Shown here: positions 45,564 to 55,396 of the stretch, one piece after another
Position numbering within the stretch: position 1 is the first letter of the stretch
Layout: each line of letters starts with the position of its first letter
Assembly (NCBI GenBank): GCA_031549115.1
Contig: JAVBQJ010000071.1
Location: 1-64,000 of the forward strand
Source of the DNA: JAVBQJ01 sp031549115
GTDB taxonomy: Bacteria > Verrucomicrobiota > Lentisphaeria > Victivallales > Victivallaceae
Length of the DNA: 64,000 bases
Direction: 5' to 3'
Made by a program: the position numbers and the translations under genes
The notes under the pieces: model-generated
What the model was told of the DNA's origin: nothing
The model's database searches: none
The model's input: only the letters and a program-made list of their open reading frames with translations

Positions 45564-46460
45564 ATGAATAGACCTTTGATCGTGGGAATCGGTGAACTTC
45601 TGTGGGATATGCTGCCGGACGGGCCTATGCCCGGAGGCGCTCCTGCTAACTTCGCCTATCACGCCGACCGGCAGGGCGCGGACGGCGTGGTGGTCAGCGC
45701 GGTCGGCGACGATTCCGACGGCAAAGCGATCCTGGAGGCCGTGCGCGGCTTCGGGATGGCGACCGATTTCATTCAGATCACCAATGAAGCCCCGACCGGG
45801 AAATGTCTTGTCACCCTGGTCGACGACCAGCCGGAATATGAGATTGTGCAGCCCTCGGCGTGGGATTTCATCCACTGGACGCCGGAACTGGAGCTGTTGT
45901 CGCAGCGGTCGAACGCGGTCTGTTTCGGGACGCTCGGCCAGCGCGGCACGGTTTCGGGCGAAACCATCCGCAAGTTCCTGGCGGCGCTGCCGCCGAAGTG
46001 CCCGCGGGTGCTCGATTTGAACCTGCGGCAGCAGTTTTACAGCAAGGAATTGATTCATGAATCGCTGAAGCTGGCGAATATTCTCAAGCTCAACGAAGCC
46101 GAAATGACCGTTTGCCGCAAGCTGCTCGGATTGTCCGGCGCGGCGGCCGAGGGAGCCTACACGCTGATCGAGCGTTACCGCTTGAGCGCGGTGATTCTGA
46201 CCAAGGGGGCGAAAGGCAGCAGTTATTACGACAAGGAAACCTGCTTCGATCTGCCGAATCGCGACGGGACGGCGGACACGGTGGACACGGTCGGCTGCGG
46301 CGACGCGTTTACGGCGGCGTTTCTGACCGCGCGTATTCTCGGCTGCGATGCTTTCGACGCGGTGTCGCATGCGGCCGAGGTCGCCGGGTATGTCGCCTGC
46401 TGTCCGGGGGCGACGCCGGAAATTCCCGAAGAACTGCGGATCACGGAGGATGCGGAATGA
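45564..46460 (+). CDS. PfkB family sugar kinase (fructokinase-like)
   Basis: A 298-residue ribokinase-fold kinase. The N-terminus VGIGELLWDMLPDG and GGAPANFAYH (about 24-33) are as in fructokinases, and the C-terminal anion hole DTVGCGDAFTAAFL (about 232-245) carries the catalytic Asp. It would phosphorylate fructose or a related sugar with ATP in the cytosol. AGGGACCGG lies before ATG 45564. The stop overlaps the metG start (ATGA), an odd coupling of a sugar kinase with a synthetase. Confidence 0.9.
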   Translation: MNRPLIVGIGELLWDMLPDGPMPGGAPANFAYHADRQGADGVVVSAVGDDSDGKAILEAVRGFGMATDFIQITNEAPTGKCLVTLVDDQPEYEIVQPSAWDFIHWTPELELLSQRSNAVCFGTLGQRGTVSGETIRKFLAALPPKCPRVLDLNLRQQFYSKELIHESLKLANILKLNEAEMTVCRKLLGLSGAAAEGAYTLIERYRLSAVILTKGAKGSSYYDKETCFDLPNRDGTADTVDTVGCGDAFTAAFLTARILGCDAFDAVSHAAEVAGYVACCPGATPEIPEELRITEDAE

Positions 46461-48412
46461 GCGAAGCGCCTTTTTATTTAACCACCCCGATTTATTATGT
46501 CAACGACAAGCCGCATATCGGTCACGCATATACCACGATTCTCGCGGATGTGCTGGCGCGTTATCACCGTTCGCTCGGCGAACCGACCTTCTTTCTGACC
46601 GGGACCGACGAACACGGGCAGAAGGTGCAAAAGGCGGCGACGGAGCGGGGCATCACGCCGCAGGAGCAGTGCGATACCACGGTGGTGCGCTTCCAGGAGC
46701 TGTGGGAGCGGCTGGAGATCACCAACGACCGCTTCATCCGTACCACGGAGCCGTCTCACAAAAAGGTGGTGCAGGAGGTCCTGCAGGATCTCTATGACCG
46801 CGACCTGATTTACAAGGCCGAATACATCGGTCACTACTGCATCGGCTGCGAACGCTTTTTCACCGCCAAGGATCTGGTCGACGGCAAGTGCCCCGAATGC
46901 AACCGTGATGTCGCCGAGATTCTGGAGTCGAATTACTTTTTTCGGATGAGCCGGTACCAGGATTGGCTGATCGACTACATTCAGACGCATCCGGAATTCA
47001 TCCAGCCCGCGTTCCGCGCCAACGAAACGCTCGGATTTTTGCGGCAGCCGCTGGGGGATCTGTGCATCAGCCGGCCGAAATCGCGGCTGAGCTGGGGGAT
47101 CGAACTGCCGTTCGCCACCGATTATGTCTGTTACGTGTGGTTCGACGCGCTGATCAACTATATCTCCGGGATCGGTTACCGGCAGGACGACGAACTCTTC
47201 CGCAAGTGGTGGCCGGCGAATTATCATCTGATCGGCAAGGATATTCTGACCACGCACACGGTGTACTGGCCGACGATGCTTCAGGCGATGAATCTGCCGC
47301 TGCCCAAAACGATTTTTGCGCACGGCTGGTGGTTGACCGGCCGGGACAAGATGTCCAAGTCGCTCGGCAACGTGATCAATCCGATGGATATGATCGCGAA
47401 GTGCGGCGTCGACGCTTTCCGCTATTACCTGATGGCGGAGATGTCGCCGGGGAGCGATGCCAGTTTCACCGAAGCGGGATTTGTCAGCCGCTACAATTGC
47501 GATCTGGCCAACGACCTCGGCAACCTGACCAGCCGGGTGGTGAAAATGGTGCTGCGCAACGCCGGCGGCGTGATTCCGCGGCCGGGCGAGTTGAATGACG
47601 ACGACCGGGAATTGCTGGACGCGGTCCGGGCCGCGACGCGGGAGATGCCCGAGGCGATTCATGCGATGAAGATCGACCAGGGCCTCGACAGCGCGCTGAA
47701 CGCGGTGCGGGCGGGCAACCGTTATCTCGAGAAGACCGCGCCGTGGACCCTGGCGAAGCAGGGCAATACCGAGCGGCTGCATACGGTGCTGTATTGCACG
47801 GCGGAAACGCTGCGCCGGATTTCGGTGCTGTTGCAGCCGGTGATGCCGCGCAAGATGGCGGAGCTGCGCCGGATCCTCGGTTTGCCGGAGGCGGAATGCG
47901 AAACCAGCCGGATCGCCGATCTGGCCGATGAAAGCAACGTGCTGAGCGGTCTGGCCATGCAGGATTCCGAGGGGCTGTTCCCGCGGGTGCTGATCGAAGT
48001 GGAAGATACTCCGGCGGCGGCCGAAGCGCCGAAACCGGCGGCAAAGACGCCGGCTTCGCAGAAGAGCGAAGCGGCCCCCGAAGGGGTGCAGCTGATCAAC
48101 TTCGCCGATTTCAGCCGGGTTCAGTTGAAGACCGCGAAGGTGCTGGAGGCCGAAAAGGTCGAGGGCGCCGACAAGCTGCTGAAGTTGCAGATCGACGTCG
48201 GCGGCGAGCGGCGCCAGCTGGTGGCCGGGGTGGCATTGTACTATACGCCGGAGCAGATGGTGGGAAAGACGATCGTGATCGTCAGCAACCTCGAGCCGGC
48301 GAAAATCCGTAAAATCGAATCGCAGGGCATGCTGCTGGCCGCCAAGGTCGGCAATGAACTGCGCCTGATCACGACCGACGGCGAAATCGCCTCTGGGGCC
48401 GGGGTCGGCTGA
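46457..48412 (+). CDS. metG: Methionyl-tRNA synthetase
   Basis: The 651-residue class I synthetase has HIGH at 20-23, a zinc knuckle (YCIGCERFF ... CPEC, about 127-145), the KMSKS loop DKMSKS (about 297-302), an anticodon-binding helical part, and after an Ala/Pro-rich linker (about 515-545) a C-terminal EMAP/Trbp111-type tRNA-binding domain (VQLKTAKVLEAEKVEGADKL and SQGMLLAAKVG, read in parts) that makes the dimer. GGAGG precedes the ATG inside the end of the kinase gene. The MFS gene follows after 14 bases. Confidence 0.97.
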   Translation: MSEAPFYLTTPIYYVNDKPHIGHAYTTILADVLARYHRSLGEPTFFLTGTDEHGQKVQKAATERGITPQEQCDTTVVRFQELWERLEITNDRFIRTTEPSHKKVVQEVLQDLYDRDLIYKAEYIGHYCIGCERFFTAKDLVDGKCPECNRDVAEILESNYFFRMSRYQDWLIDYIQTHPEFIQPAFRANETLGFLRQPLGDLCISRPKSRLSWGIELPFATDYVCYVWFDALINYISGIGYRQDDELFRKWWPANYHLIGKDILTTHTVYWPTMLQAMNLPLPKTIFAHGWWLTGRDKMSKSLGNVINPMDMIAKCGVDAFRYYLMAEMSPGSDASFTEAGFVSRYNCDLANDLGNLTSRVVKMVLRNAGGVIPRPGELNDDDRELLDAVRAATREMPEAIHAMKIDQGLDSALNAVRAGNRYLEKTAPWTLAKQGNTERLHTVLYCTAETLRRISVLLQPVMPRKMAELRRILGLPEAECETSRIADLADESNVLSGLAMQDSEGLFPRVLIEVEDTPAAAEAPKPAAKTPASQKSEAAPEGVQLINFADFSRVQLKTAKVLEAEKVEGADKLLKLQIDVGGERRQLVAGVALYYTPEQMVGKTIVIVSNLEPAKIRKIESQGMLLAAKVGNELRLITTDGEIASGAGVG

Positions 48413-48426
48413 CACGGAGTGGTTCG

Positions 48427-49644
48427 GTGAACAGCTGGCGGCGGAATCTGTTCTGGGTCTGGGCGTCGCTGTTTCTGGCCATGGCCGGATTCGGCTTCGC
48501 TTATCCGGTACTGCCGTTCTTCCTGGTGGACGGCTATGGCGTGACCGATCCGGGGACGCGGGATTTTTTCGTCGCGATGTTCGCCTTTGCCGGTAACTTC
48601 GGCTTCCTGTTGTTTTCGCCGTTGTGGGGGCGCCTGGCCGACCATTATGGGCGAAAGATGATGATGACCCGCGCCAATGCCTGCTCGGCGGTGCTGCTGC
48701 CGCTGATTGCGGTCATGCCGGGGCCGTGGTGGCTGGTGAGTTTGCGTTTCTGCATCGGTGCCTTTGCCGGGGTGGCGTCGGCGGCGCTGACGCTGGTGGC
48801 GTGTTCGACGCCGGAAAAGCATCGCGGCATGGCGATGGGGGCGATCAGCTCGGCGATCTTCTCCGGCAATCTGGCCGGGACGGTGGCGGGCGGCTTCTGC
48901 GCCAGCGCGTTTGGCTATAGCGCCACATTCGGCTGCTGCGGCGCCATCATGCTGGTGGCGGCTTTTATCTCTCTGACGCTGGTCGAAGAGCGCAATCGTC
49001 CGGTACGGCCGGCGGCGCCGGTCCAACTGCTGCCGCGGTGGCACATTCCGCGCCTGGGCAAAATCTGGTATTTGATGCTGTTGATGCTGGCGATGGGGTA
49101 CGTGCAGCAGGTGGACGGGCCGTTCCTGCCGATCCTGGTGGATCTGGTGCTGCAGTCGGATTCGTCCGAGGCGTTGCGCTGGAGCGGGATACTCGGCGGC
49201 GCCTGTGCGGCGGCGGGGATTGCGGGGGGCTTCCTGATCGGGATGTGCGCCGATCGCTTCGCGGGGGACAAGGTGGGATTGGTGATCTGCATCGCGGGGG
49301 CGGTGTTCATGCTGCCGCAGGCGTTCTGCGGGTCATTGGGGTGGCTTTTCGGGGAACGGATGCTGATGACCTTTTTCGTCAGCGGCTTGAGTCCGATCAC
49401 GCAGAGCTGGCTGTCGTTGACGACGCGGGCGGAGGATCGCGGTTCCTACTTCGGTTATGCGACCAGCTTCCGGGCGTTGGGGTGGCTGGCGGGGGGTGTC
49501 GGCGGGATGGCGGTGACGTATTGGTGCGGGACGCGGGCGGTGTTCGCGTCGGCGGCACTGAGCCTGCTGCTGATGGCCGCATTGCTCCACTGGGTGCAGA
49601 AAAAACTGCCATTCCCACTATTGCGCAAAAAAATAAAAAATTGA
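48427..49644 (+). CDS. Major facilitator superfamily transporter
   Basis: A 405-residue protein with about 12 membrane helices. The loop between helices 2 and 3 reads GRLADHYGRKMMM, the MFS A motif, and helix 4-5 has the drug/H+-type RFCIGAFAGVASAALTLVA region. It begins with GTG behind CACGGAGTGG, 14 bases after metG. This resembles multidrug or sugar efflux proteins; substrate unknown. The last codons run into the A-rich edge of repeat B copy 3. Confidence 0.88.
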   Translation: MNSWRRNLFWVWASLFLAMAGFGFAYPVLPFFLVDGYGVTDPGTRDFFVAMFAFAGNFGFLLFSPLWGRLADHYGRKMMMTRANACSAVLLPLIAVMPGPWWLVSLRFCIGAFAGVASAALTLVACSTPEKHRGMAMGAISSAIFSGNLAGTVAGGFCASAFGYSATFGCCGAIMLVAAFISLTLVEERNRPVRPAAPVQLLPRWHIPRLGKIWYLMLLMLAMGYVQQVDGPFLPILVDLVLQSDSSEALRWSGILGGACAAAGIAGGFLIGMCADRFAGDKVGLVICIAGAVFMLPQAFCGSLGWLFGERMLMTFFVSGLSPITQSWLSLTTRAEDRGSYFGYATSFRALGWLAGGVGGMAVTYWCGTRAVFASAALSLLLMAALLHWVQKKLPFPLLRKKIKN

Positions 49645-49670
49645 AAATAAAAAGAAGAAAATAAAAAAAA

Positions 49671-49889
49671 TAGAGCCGCGAAGCGGCGGTTTTGCACTCC
49701 GTCATACGGAGGCGCGGTCCAGCGGCGAATACGCTGGTCGATCCCAGAAGGGATCGAAATCCAGGGAAGGATCGCCGGGAGGCGATCCGGAGCCACCCGA
49801 GGAAGCGATGGTATAGATTTGACCGGACGCGTGAGCAACGGTCAAATCTATACACGGAGCGTACGAGGCGCCGCACCGGCGGCGAATAA
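49671..49889 (+). ncRNA. Structured RNA-like element, family B copy 3
   Basis: Preceded by about 40 A-rich bases (49628-49670). Helices: GCCGC-GAA-GCGGC, CTCCG-TCATA-CGGAG, CCAGCG/CGCTGG, ATCCC-AGAA-GGGAT, GGATCGCC-GGGA-GGCGATCC, a perfect 15-base stem GTATAGATTTGACCG/CGGTCAAATCTATAC capped by GC-GTGA-GC, and CGCCGC/GCGGCG. Each variable stem differs from the other copies by paired changes. It ends four bases before the stop of the convergent DUF4838 gene. Confidence 0.78.
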
Positions 49890-49893
49890 TCCC

Positions 49894-52167
49894 CTATCGC
49901 TTCTTCAACACGATCCGCTCGATCCAGACGGCATTCCCGTCATCCGGCTTGCCGAACGGGTACGCCGGACCGGTGAATTTGACGCTGACCCACAATTCGC
50001 AGACATCGTCGCCAACGGCGTCGGCGACGACGGCATTGAGCGGAAATTGCACCGTCCAATCACGGGTGAAGTAGACATAGGCGCTCGGCTGCGGCCGGAT
50101 GTCGGCGACCTTGTACCAGTGATAACCGGGCCCCGGAACTTCGGCGGCGGCGATGGAGCGGCCGCCGGAGGTTTGCTCGGTCAGCGGCACATACATCGCA
50201 CCGGCAAGCGGCAGTTCGTTGTCGCGCGGAACCTTGACCGCGCAACCGGCTTCGGCGTCGGCGTCACTGACGACACGGAGGCCGCCGTACAATTGCGATT
50301 GGTCGGCAGGCAGGTCGATATAATCCTGCCCGGCGAACTTCGAAGGCGCCCGGAAGGGGGTATATTCCATTCCGGAAACCAATTCATATTCGACATTGGC
50401 CTGCTGCTGGTAGTGCGCCTGTTTGGCCGGGTCGACGATGGTGCGGATGGCCTGCGTCCAGGTGTCATGCGCCCGTTTGGCGATGATGTCGCGCTGCAGC
50501 GGGCAACTTTCCGGCGTCCCGCCCGTCAGTTCGACGTATCCGGCGATCAACCGGCGCAGGTTCAGCGAACAGATGCGGTCGAGATTCAGCCGAGCGCGGC
50601 GAACGCGCTCGAACAGCACCGGGTCACCGGCGACCGCGGCCTCGGCGTCGTCGAAGAGCTGCTGCGACCGGAGCGCGACCGGATAATCGACATGGGTGAA
50701 CGCCGACGGACCGGCGAACCAGCCGATGTTGCTCCCGTGACGATTGACCGACTCCCGGAGCAGTTGCCGATACGCGTCGATCATCGGCGCCGCGGCGCCG
50801 TAATACCCTTGCAGAAACGTCCGGTAAAGCGCGTCGAAGTCGGCGTCGGGGTTTTCCATCAATTTGGCTTCGAGCCACACATTCAACGCGTGCATGTCGG
50901 CGCACTCCGGGGATTCATGCTCGAAGAAAAGATACTGAACTTGGTTGTCCTGGTAGGTACGGATATTTTCCGCCAGCGTGAATTCGTGCGGGAAGGGGCC
51001 GGTCGGAAGCATGTAAGTGATCGAATAATCCCAGATTCCGAGCTGCGCGGCGTGCTCGGACCAGCCGCACAAAAGCTCGAGAAACGCACGATTTTCCGGG
51101 GCGGAAAACGACTGCGCCTGGTTGGTCGCGGTGTCGCACAGCCGAATGATGACATTGTCGGCGGCCCGGAGGGAAGCGGGGACTTTTTCGGTGTGATAAT
51201 ATGCGAGTGTGCTCAACATCAATTCCGGGCGGAATGCTTTCAAGCGCGCCGCCATATCGTTGACGCATTCGAGCAATGGGCCCGCTTCGGAATCCTCGCG
51301 CAGCACGATGGCCTGGCAGTCGGCACACTGGCACGGATTGCGGGCATCGTTGGCGGAGAGGTCGTAAATCAACGGCGGCGGGGTGCCGCCGGCCTCTGCC
51401 TGCGCTTCATCGGCGCGGATGAACTCCTGCAGACGGCGGAACATTTCGTCGCGCATCGCCGGATTGACAAGACACAACTGCGAGGTCGGTCCCGGCGTGC
51501 GCACGCCATTGCGCAACGCATAATATTCCGGGTGTTCGGCGAAATATTTCTCCTGCGGGAAATACGGATCGAACGTATGCACGAAGTACGGTGCGCCGTA
51601 GGTGACGCTGCCGCCGAACTCCGCACCGATGGCCTGGTCGCCGTCGCGGTTGAGACGGTTCCGGGCGGCGAAACGGCCACCGTCCGGGATCATATTGTTC
51701 CAGCTGCGATAGATGTCGCGCTGCCGGAAGTACGGCTGCCCGGCGAGCTCCAGCCCGGGCAGGGTGAAACCGGCCGGATGCGCCGGTACGCTCTCCTCCT
51801 GCTGCGTCCACCAATGTATGCCGAGCACATCCTCAAGGAAGTGATAAACCGCATACAGACTGCCGCGGGAGCCGCCGCCGACGAGCAGGATATTACTCCC
51901 GGAACTGCGGACGATCCAGCTTTCTTCGGGCATCCCGGCCACATCGATTCCGGCATTGCGCGCGGCATCGCCGTTGCCAATGAAGAAAACAGCCTCTTCT
52001 CCGGTGGCGGTTTTCAGCGTATCGCCGACCGACGCTTTCAGATAATGCTCCAGCTCCCGGGCTGCGGTCTGCTCGACCGCGGTCGGTTGTTCCGGAAGCA
52101 CAATCTCCCACGCCATCGCAGCGCTGCCGAGCAGCATGAGGCCCAATATTCCAGATACGATCCGCAT
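49894..52167 (-). CDS. Secreted DUF4838 glycosidase-like protein
   Basis: A 757-residue exported protein: signal peptide RIVSGILGLMLLGSAAMA (cleaved near residue 19). Residues about 20-140 resemble the GH67/GH20 N-terminal alpha/beta domain (TAARELEHYLKASVGDTLK, GGGSRGSLYAVYHFLEDVLG, read in parts). The central DUF4838 barrel contains WWTQQEESVP, NDARNPCQCADC (paired Cys) and YYHTEKVP, and the C-terminus is a beta domain. DUF4838 proteins are presumed polysaccharide hydrolases; no catalytic pair has been confirmed here. AAGGGAC lies before the ATG, 10 bases after the pseudopilin gene of the same operon. Confidence 0.87.
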   Translation of the reverse strand: MRIVSGILGLMLLGSAAMAWEIVLPEQPTAVEQTAARELEHYLKASVGDTLKTATGEEAVFFIGNGDAARNAGIDVAGMPEESWIVRSSGSNILLVGGGSRGSLYAVYHFLEDVLGIHWWTQQEESVPAHPAGFTLPGLELAGQPYFRQRDIYRSWNNMIPDGGRFAARNRLNRDGDQAIGAEFGGSVTYGAPYFVHTFDPYFPQEKYFAEHPEYYALRNGVRTPGPTSQLCLVNPAMRDEMFRRLQEFIRADEAQAEAGGTPPPLIYDLSANDARNPCQCADCQAIVLREDSEAGPLLECVNDMAARLKAFRPELMLSTLAYYHTEKVPASLRAADNVIIRLCDTATNQAQSFSAPENRAFLELLCGWSEHAAQLGIWDYSITYMLPTGPFPHEFTLAENIRTYQDNQVQYLFFEHESPECADMHALNVWLEAKLMENPDADFDALYRTFLQGYYGAAAPMIDAYRQLLRESVNRHGSNIGWFAGPSAFTHVDYPVALRSQQLFDDAEAAVAGDPVLFERVRRARLNLDRICSLNLRRLIAGYVELTGGTPESCPLQRDIIAKRAHDTWTQAIRTIVDPAKQAHYQQQANVEYELVSGMEYTPFRAPSKFAGQDYIDLPADQSQLYGGLRVVSDADAEAGCAVKVPRDNELPLAGAMYVPLTEQTSGGRSIAAAEVPGPGYHWYKVADIRPQPSAYVYFTRDWTVQFPLNAVVADAVGDDVCELWVSVKFTGPAYPFGKPDDGNAVWIERIVLKKR

Positions 52168-52177
52168 TTTTGTCCCT

Positions 52178-52933
52178 TCAGTTGGTGAAGCTCTGCGGCA
52201 ACCGGTTCATGCCCTGATCGAAGTAGACCGCGGCCGTGATCCAGTTCCAGTCCGCATCCGGACGCCATTTGCCACTCTTGGGCAGCGTTTTCAACTCTTC
52301 GCCGGAGATGACGCCGACGTGGCCGTCAATAAACGCGATGTTGATTTTGTTGTTGTGTGCCGCATAAAAGCTCGGGTGGGTCCACCAGTAAATAATACCG
52401 CTGCCGCGGAAACCTCCGCCCATCGGTTGCAGCGCATCGGTTACCATCCAATAGCCGGAAGGGTTTTCCGGGGCAGATGCGGCGATACTATGCATCTGGA
52501 CGTTTCCTCCGGGACTTCCCTGGGTGAAGTTTTTATCAAGGGCATTGGTCGCATACTGGTCATAATATTTGTCCGGTTTGGCAGGGACGCTGACCTGGTT
52601 GGGGCAACGGACCAACGTACTGTCCATGTCTGCCGGCAGGTAATTCAATGTCAGACTGCCGGCGACCCAGGTGTTGATCTTGTTTTCCCACATGTCGTTG
52701 CCGTAAATCTGCATCCAGTAGTATTCGGGACCACCGATGTAGGTCAGAATCTGATCATTGTTGTCGACGCTGTACAACATGAATCCCTGCATGATCTGCT
52801 TCTGGTTGTTGACGCATTTGATCGCCTGCGCCGCCGCCCGCGCTTTGGACAGCGCCGGCAGCAGCATGCTGGCTAGGATTGCAATAATTGCAATCACGAC
52901 GAGCAGTTCGATAAGTGTGAAAGTTTTTTTCAT
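52178..52933 (-). CDS. Pseudopilin-like protein with H-X9-DG motif
   Basis: A 251-residue pilin-like protein with a very short leader (MKKT) before FTLIELLVVIAIIAIL and SKARAAAQAIKC. Near the C-terminus HNNKINIAFIDG is an exact H-X9-DG motif. AAAGGAGCGG precedes the ATG. It sits between a metallophosphoesterase and a DUF4838 protein gene in a LacI-headed operon, the fourth pseudopilin linked with degradative genes in the window. It should be processed by prepilin peptidase; its partner filament is unknown. Confidence 0.88.
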   Translation of the reverse strand: MKKTFTLIELLVVIAIIAILASMLLPALSKARAAAQAIKCVNNQKQIMQGFMLYSVDNNDQILTYIGGPEYYWMQIYGNDMWENKINTWVAGSLTLNYLPADMDSTLVRCPNQVSVPAKPDKYYDQYATNALDKNFTQGSPGGNVQMHSIAASAPENPSGYWMVTDALQPMGGGFRGSGIIYWWTHPSFYAAHNNKINIAFIDGHVGVISGEELKTLPKSGKWRPDADWNWITAAVYFDQGMNRLPQSFTN

Positions 52934-52976
52934 GATTCCGCTCCTTTTAGTTACGGTTGTTATGATGACTTGTGTA

Positions 52977-54155
52977 TTATGGATTCAACGGCAGGGTGTC
53001 CTGCGCGGTGATGTGGCGATCCTGATCGGTGAAACGGATGTCGATGGCCTTCGGCGCCAGCGTGACGGCGGTACCGGTATAATGGGCCATGTCCTTGCCG
53101 GGGAGGGAGCCCACGACCACCGGACACGGCTGGCCGAGATGATCGCGTGCTTCGCCCGGGCGGGTGACGTACAGGTCATGCATGTGGCCGCTGAGCATCA
53201 GCTGCGGCCGGACCTGTTCCCGGAGCAGGCGGCACCATTCGGCGTAAATGTCTTGCTCGATATCGAAAGGCGCCGGGGCGACCTCCGAAAACGGCACGTG
53301 GGAAATCACCAGCCGGTATTGCACGCCGGGGGCCAGATATTCGCGGTCGGCATCGGCGATGACCCGTTTCAGAAATTCGGTTTCGCGCTGCCGGAAGGCG
53401 TGACAGGCGATGGTATTGCCGTATTCCGGGCTGGTGTCGGCCTTGTCTTCGCCGCAGTCGAGTACGATACCCCAGACCGGACCGACGCGAAAGGTGAAGT
53501 AGGAGTTGCCGTTTGATGTCGGCGTGTGCTCCGCCAGTTTTTCCGCATGAACGCCGCGCATATCGTGATTGCCGCGCGAGAACACCGCCGGAATCTCCCC
53601 CTTGGTGATCTGCCCGGCAATCGCGTGAATCGTGGCGAAGTTGCGGATATCGCCGCCGTCTTCGGGAGTGTCGCCATTGAGAATCAACAGATCCAGTTCG
53701 CCGGCAAGATACCCCGCCGCCGCGACCGGCGCTTCCACCCGGTTATGGGCATCGGCGATATGGTAGATATGAACGGTATCCCCGGAGACCGGGCGGAAGT
53801 CGAAGCCGAGTTCCCGGACTTCGCCGGTTTTGGAAAAATACGGCAGCCGCTCTTCCACTTCGCGGTAGCGGATGGTGTAATGCCGGGCGGCGTCAAGCTC
53901 CTTCATCGGCACGGTCATCCGGTGGGTGGTGGTCTCGGAGCGCAGAATACCGCAGGAGTCGTCGAAGTACTCTTTGCCGTTGACCTCGCACCACATCAGC
54001 GTCTCCTTATTCACCGGCACCAGAATCTGGTATTCGTCGCCGACAGCGTACACAACCGGATAGGTGGCGAAGGTCTCCTGCGGCAACGCAGGAGCGGCAA
54101 CGAGCGCGCCGGACACGCCAAACAGAAGGACGAACAGCAGTTGTATTTTTTTCAT
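52977..54155 (-). CDS. Secreted calcineurin-like metallophosphoesterase
   Basis: A 392-residue exported hydrolase. The signal peptide KKIQLLFVLLFGVSGALVA (2-20) is followed by an Ig-like N-terminal part (about 25-125). The catalytic domain holds the two-metal motifs: D-x-H as IADAHN (Asp135, His137), GD as LNGDTPED (161-162), GNHD (195-198), His286 in VISHVPF and GHMH (323-326). It may release phosphate from a sugar or nucleotide in the periplasm. An ATG 12 bases upstream (54167) is possible; GGAG placement favours 54155. It is the second gene of the LacI operon. Confidence 0.88.
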   Translation of the reverse strand: MKKIQLLFVLLFGVSGALVAAPALPQETFATYPVVYAVGDEYQILVPVNKETLMWCEVNGKEYFDDSCGILRSETTTHRMTVPMKELDAARHYTIRYREVEERLPYFSKTGEVRELGFDFRPVSGDTVHIYHIADAHNRVEAPVAAAGYLAGELDLLILNGDTPEDGGDIRNFATIHAIAGQITKGEIPAVFSRGNHDMRGVHAEKLAEHTPTSNGNSYFTFRVGPVWGIVLDCGEDKADTSPEYGNTIACHAFRQRETEFLKRVIADADREYLAPGVQYRLVISHVPFSEVAPAPFDIEQDIYAEWCRLLREQVRPQLMLSGHMHDLYVTRPGEARDHLGQPCPVVVGSLPGKDMAHYTGTAVTLAPKAIDIRFTDQDRHITAQDTLPLNP

Positions 54156-54177
54156 TTTCAGCTCCATGGGTTCCGGT

Positions 54178-55251
54178 TTATCGCAGCGAAAACGGTTTGG
54201 CCGGGGCGGCGCCGGTGGATTCGCGCACCACCAGATTGGCCTTCAGCAATACCTGGTTGGGGATGTGGTCCCAGTCGGGTTTCTCCAATTGATGCAGCAA
54301 CAGCTGCCACGCCGCCTGCGCCGACTCCGCCTGCCGCATGTCGATGCTGGTGAGAGTGATATGATTGTATTCGGCGATCAGCATATTATCCGAACCGATC
54401 ACCGAGATGTCCTTCGGCACCTGGGCTCCGAGCTCCTGCAGCCCACGCAGCAGGCCGAATGCGAGCAGGTCATTCTGGCATTGGATGGCGGTGACCCTGG
54501 GTTTGCACTCGAACAGGGTTCGCGCCGCCCGGTAGCCGTCCTCGATCATGCCCTCGCCGCGCCGGCTCCGGCACACGAACGCCGGATCCCAGTCGGTAAC
54601 GCCGTACTCCCGCAGCGTCTGCAGGATGATCTGGTGCGACTGGTTGTTGGCGCTGTCATTGTCGCCGGATACGGTATGGGCGATATGGCGGTGTCCCTGC
54701 GACAGCAGCATCCGCAATCCGGCCTGCACCGCGGTGAGGTTATCGACCTGAACGGTAAACAGACCCGGGTGTGTTTCCATATCCTGCGGGGGGCCGATCA
54801 CCACCAGCGGCCGTTGCGTCGCCAGCAGCCGTTCGATCGCCGGGGCCACCGTCTGAAAGCAGCTCAGGTACGCCGCCACAGCGGCATAATCATTCTGAAC
54901 GATGTGTTCAAAGGTCTGGCGTTGCCCTTCGGCGTCCGCCGGCAACTCCAGCAGCACCACCTGGTAGCCGTCCGGGGTGCATTGCGCTTTGAAGGTCTCG
55001 ATCAGCGAATACTGGTTGGTCACATCCAGCCGCGGCAATACCAGCGCCACCTGTTTGCTGTGCCCCACCTTCAGCGACACCGCGGCCTGGTTCGGCATGT
55101 AACCCATGTCGGCAGCCAGCTTCTGGATGCGTTCCCGGGTTTCGGCTTTGATCCGGGGCAGGTTGCGCAAAGCCATGCTCACGGTCGCATGACTCAGCTG
55201 CGCCTCTCGGGCAATGTCGTAAATCGTTACCGCCACTTTGACCGACCCCAT
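54178..55251 (-). CDS. LacI family transcriptional regulator
   Basis: A 357-residue repressor. The helix-turn-helix VTIYDIAREAQLSHATVSMALR (in parts, about 8-29) and hinge GYMPNQAAVSLKVG lead to a periplasmic-binding-protein-like sensor (VALVLPRL, VIGPPQD, ISVIGSDN). It is divergent from the GH36 alpha-galactosidase and heads the operon with the metallophosphoesterase, pseudopilin and DUF4838 genes. Two copies of TTAATCGAGTAA, one in each direction's leader, are probable binding sites. The inducer may be a galactoside; this is inference. Confidence 0.92.
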   Translation of the reverse strand: MGSVKVAVTIYDIAREAQLSHATVSMALRNLPRIKAETRERIQKLAADMGYMPNQAAVSLKVGHSKQVALVLPRLDVTNQYSLIETFKAQCTPDGYQVVLLELPADAEGQRQTFEHIVQNDYAAVAAYLSCFQTVAPAIERLLATQRPLVVIGPPQDMETHPGLFTVQVDNLTAVQAGLRMLLSQGHRHIAHTVSGDNDSANNQSHQIILQTLREYGVTDWDPAFVCRSRRGEGMIEDGYRAARTLFECKPRVTAIQCQNDLLAFGLLRGLQELGAQVPKDISVIGSDNMLIAEYNHITLTSIDMRQAESAQAAWQLLLHQLEKPDWDHIPNQVLLKANLVVRESTGAAPAKPFSLR

Positions 55252-55266
55252 GCTGTTTACAGAAAG

Positions 55267-55278
55267 TTAATCGAGTAA
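55267..55278. promoter_or_regulatory. LacI operator candidate O1
   Basis: TTAATCGAGTAA is a near-palindrome with central CG, located after the transcription start of the lacI operon. The surrounding 18 bases (GTTAATCGAGTAAATTAT) are repeated exactly around 55397-55408. Confidence 0.7.
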
Positions 55279-55293
55279 ATTATGTTTGAGAAT

Positions 55294-55322
55294 ATTATAG
55301 CAAACAAAGCTCCCATTGTCAA
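55294..55322 (-). promoter_or_regulatory. Promoter of the lacI operon
   Basis: Minus strand TTGACA (55322-55317) and TATAAT (55299-55294) with 17 bases between them, a consensus promoter. The transcript start near 55287 lies just before operator O1. Confidence 0.85.
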
Positions 55323-55396
55323 GAGTAGTTATGAAAAAAAGTGCTTTTTTTATTGTTTTTTGATAAAATCCCGAATTTGTGGTTGTAAACCTGGTG

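Noticed and set aside
49819..52188. Plus-strand frame of 789 residues
   Set aside because: Antisense to the DUF4838 gene and overlapping repeat B; no ribosome site or motif.
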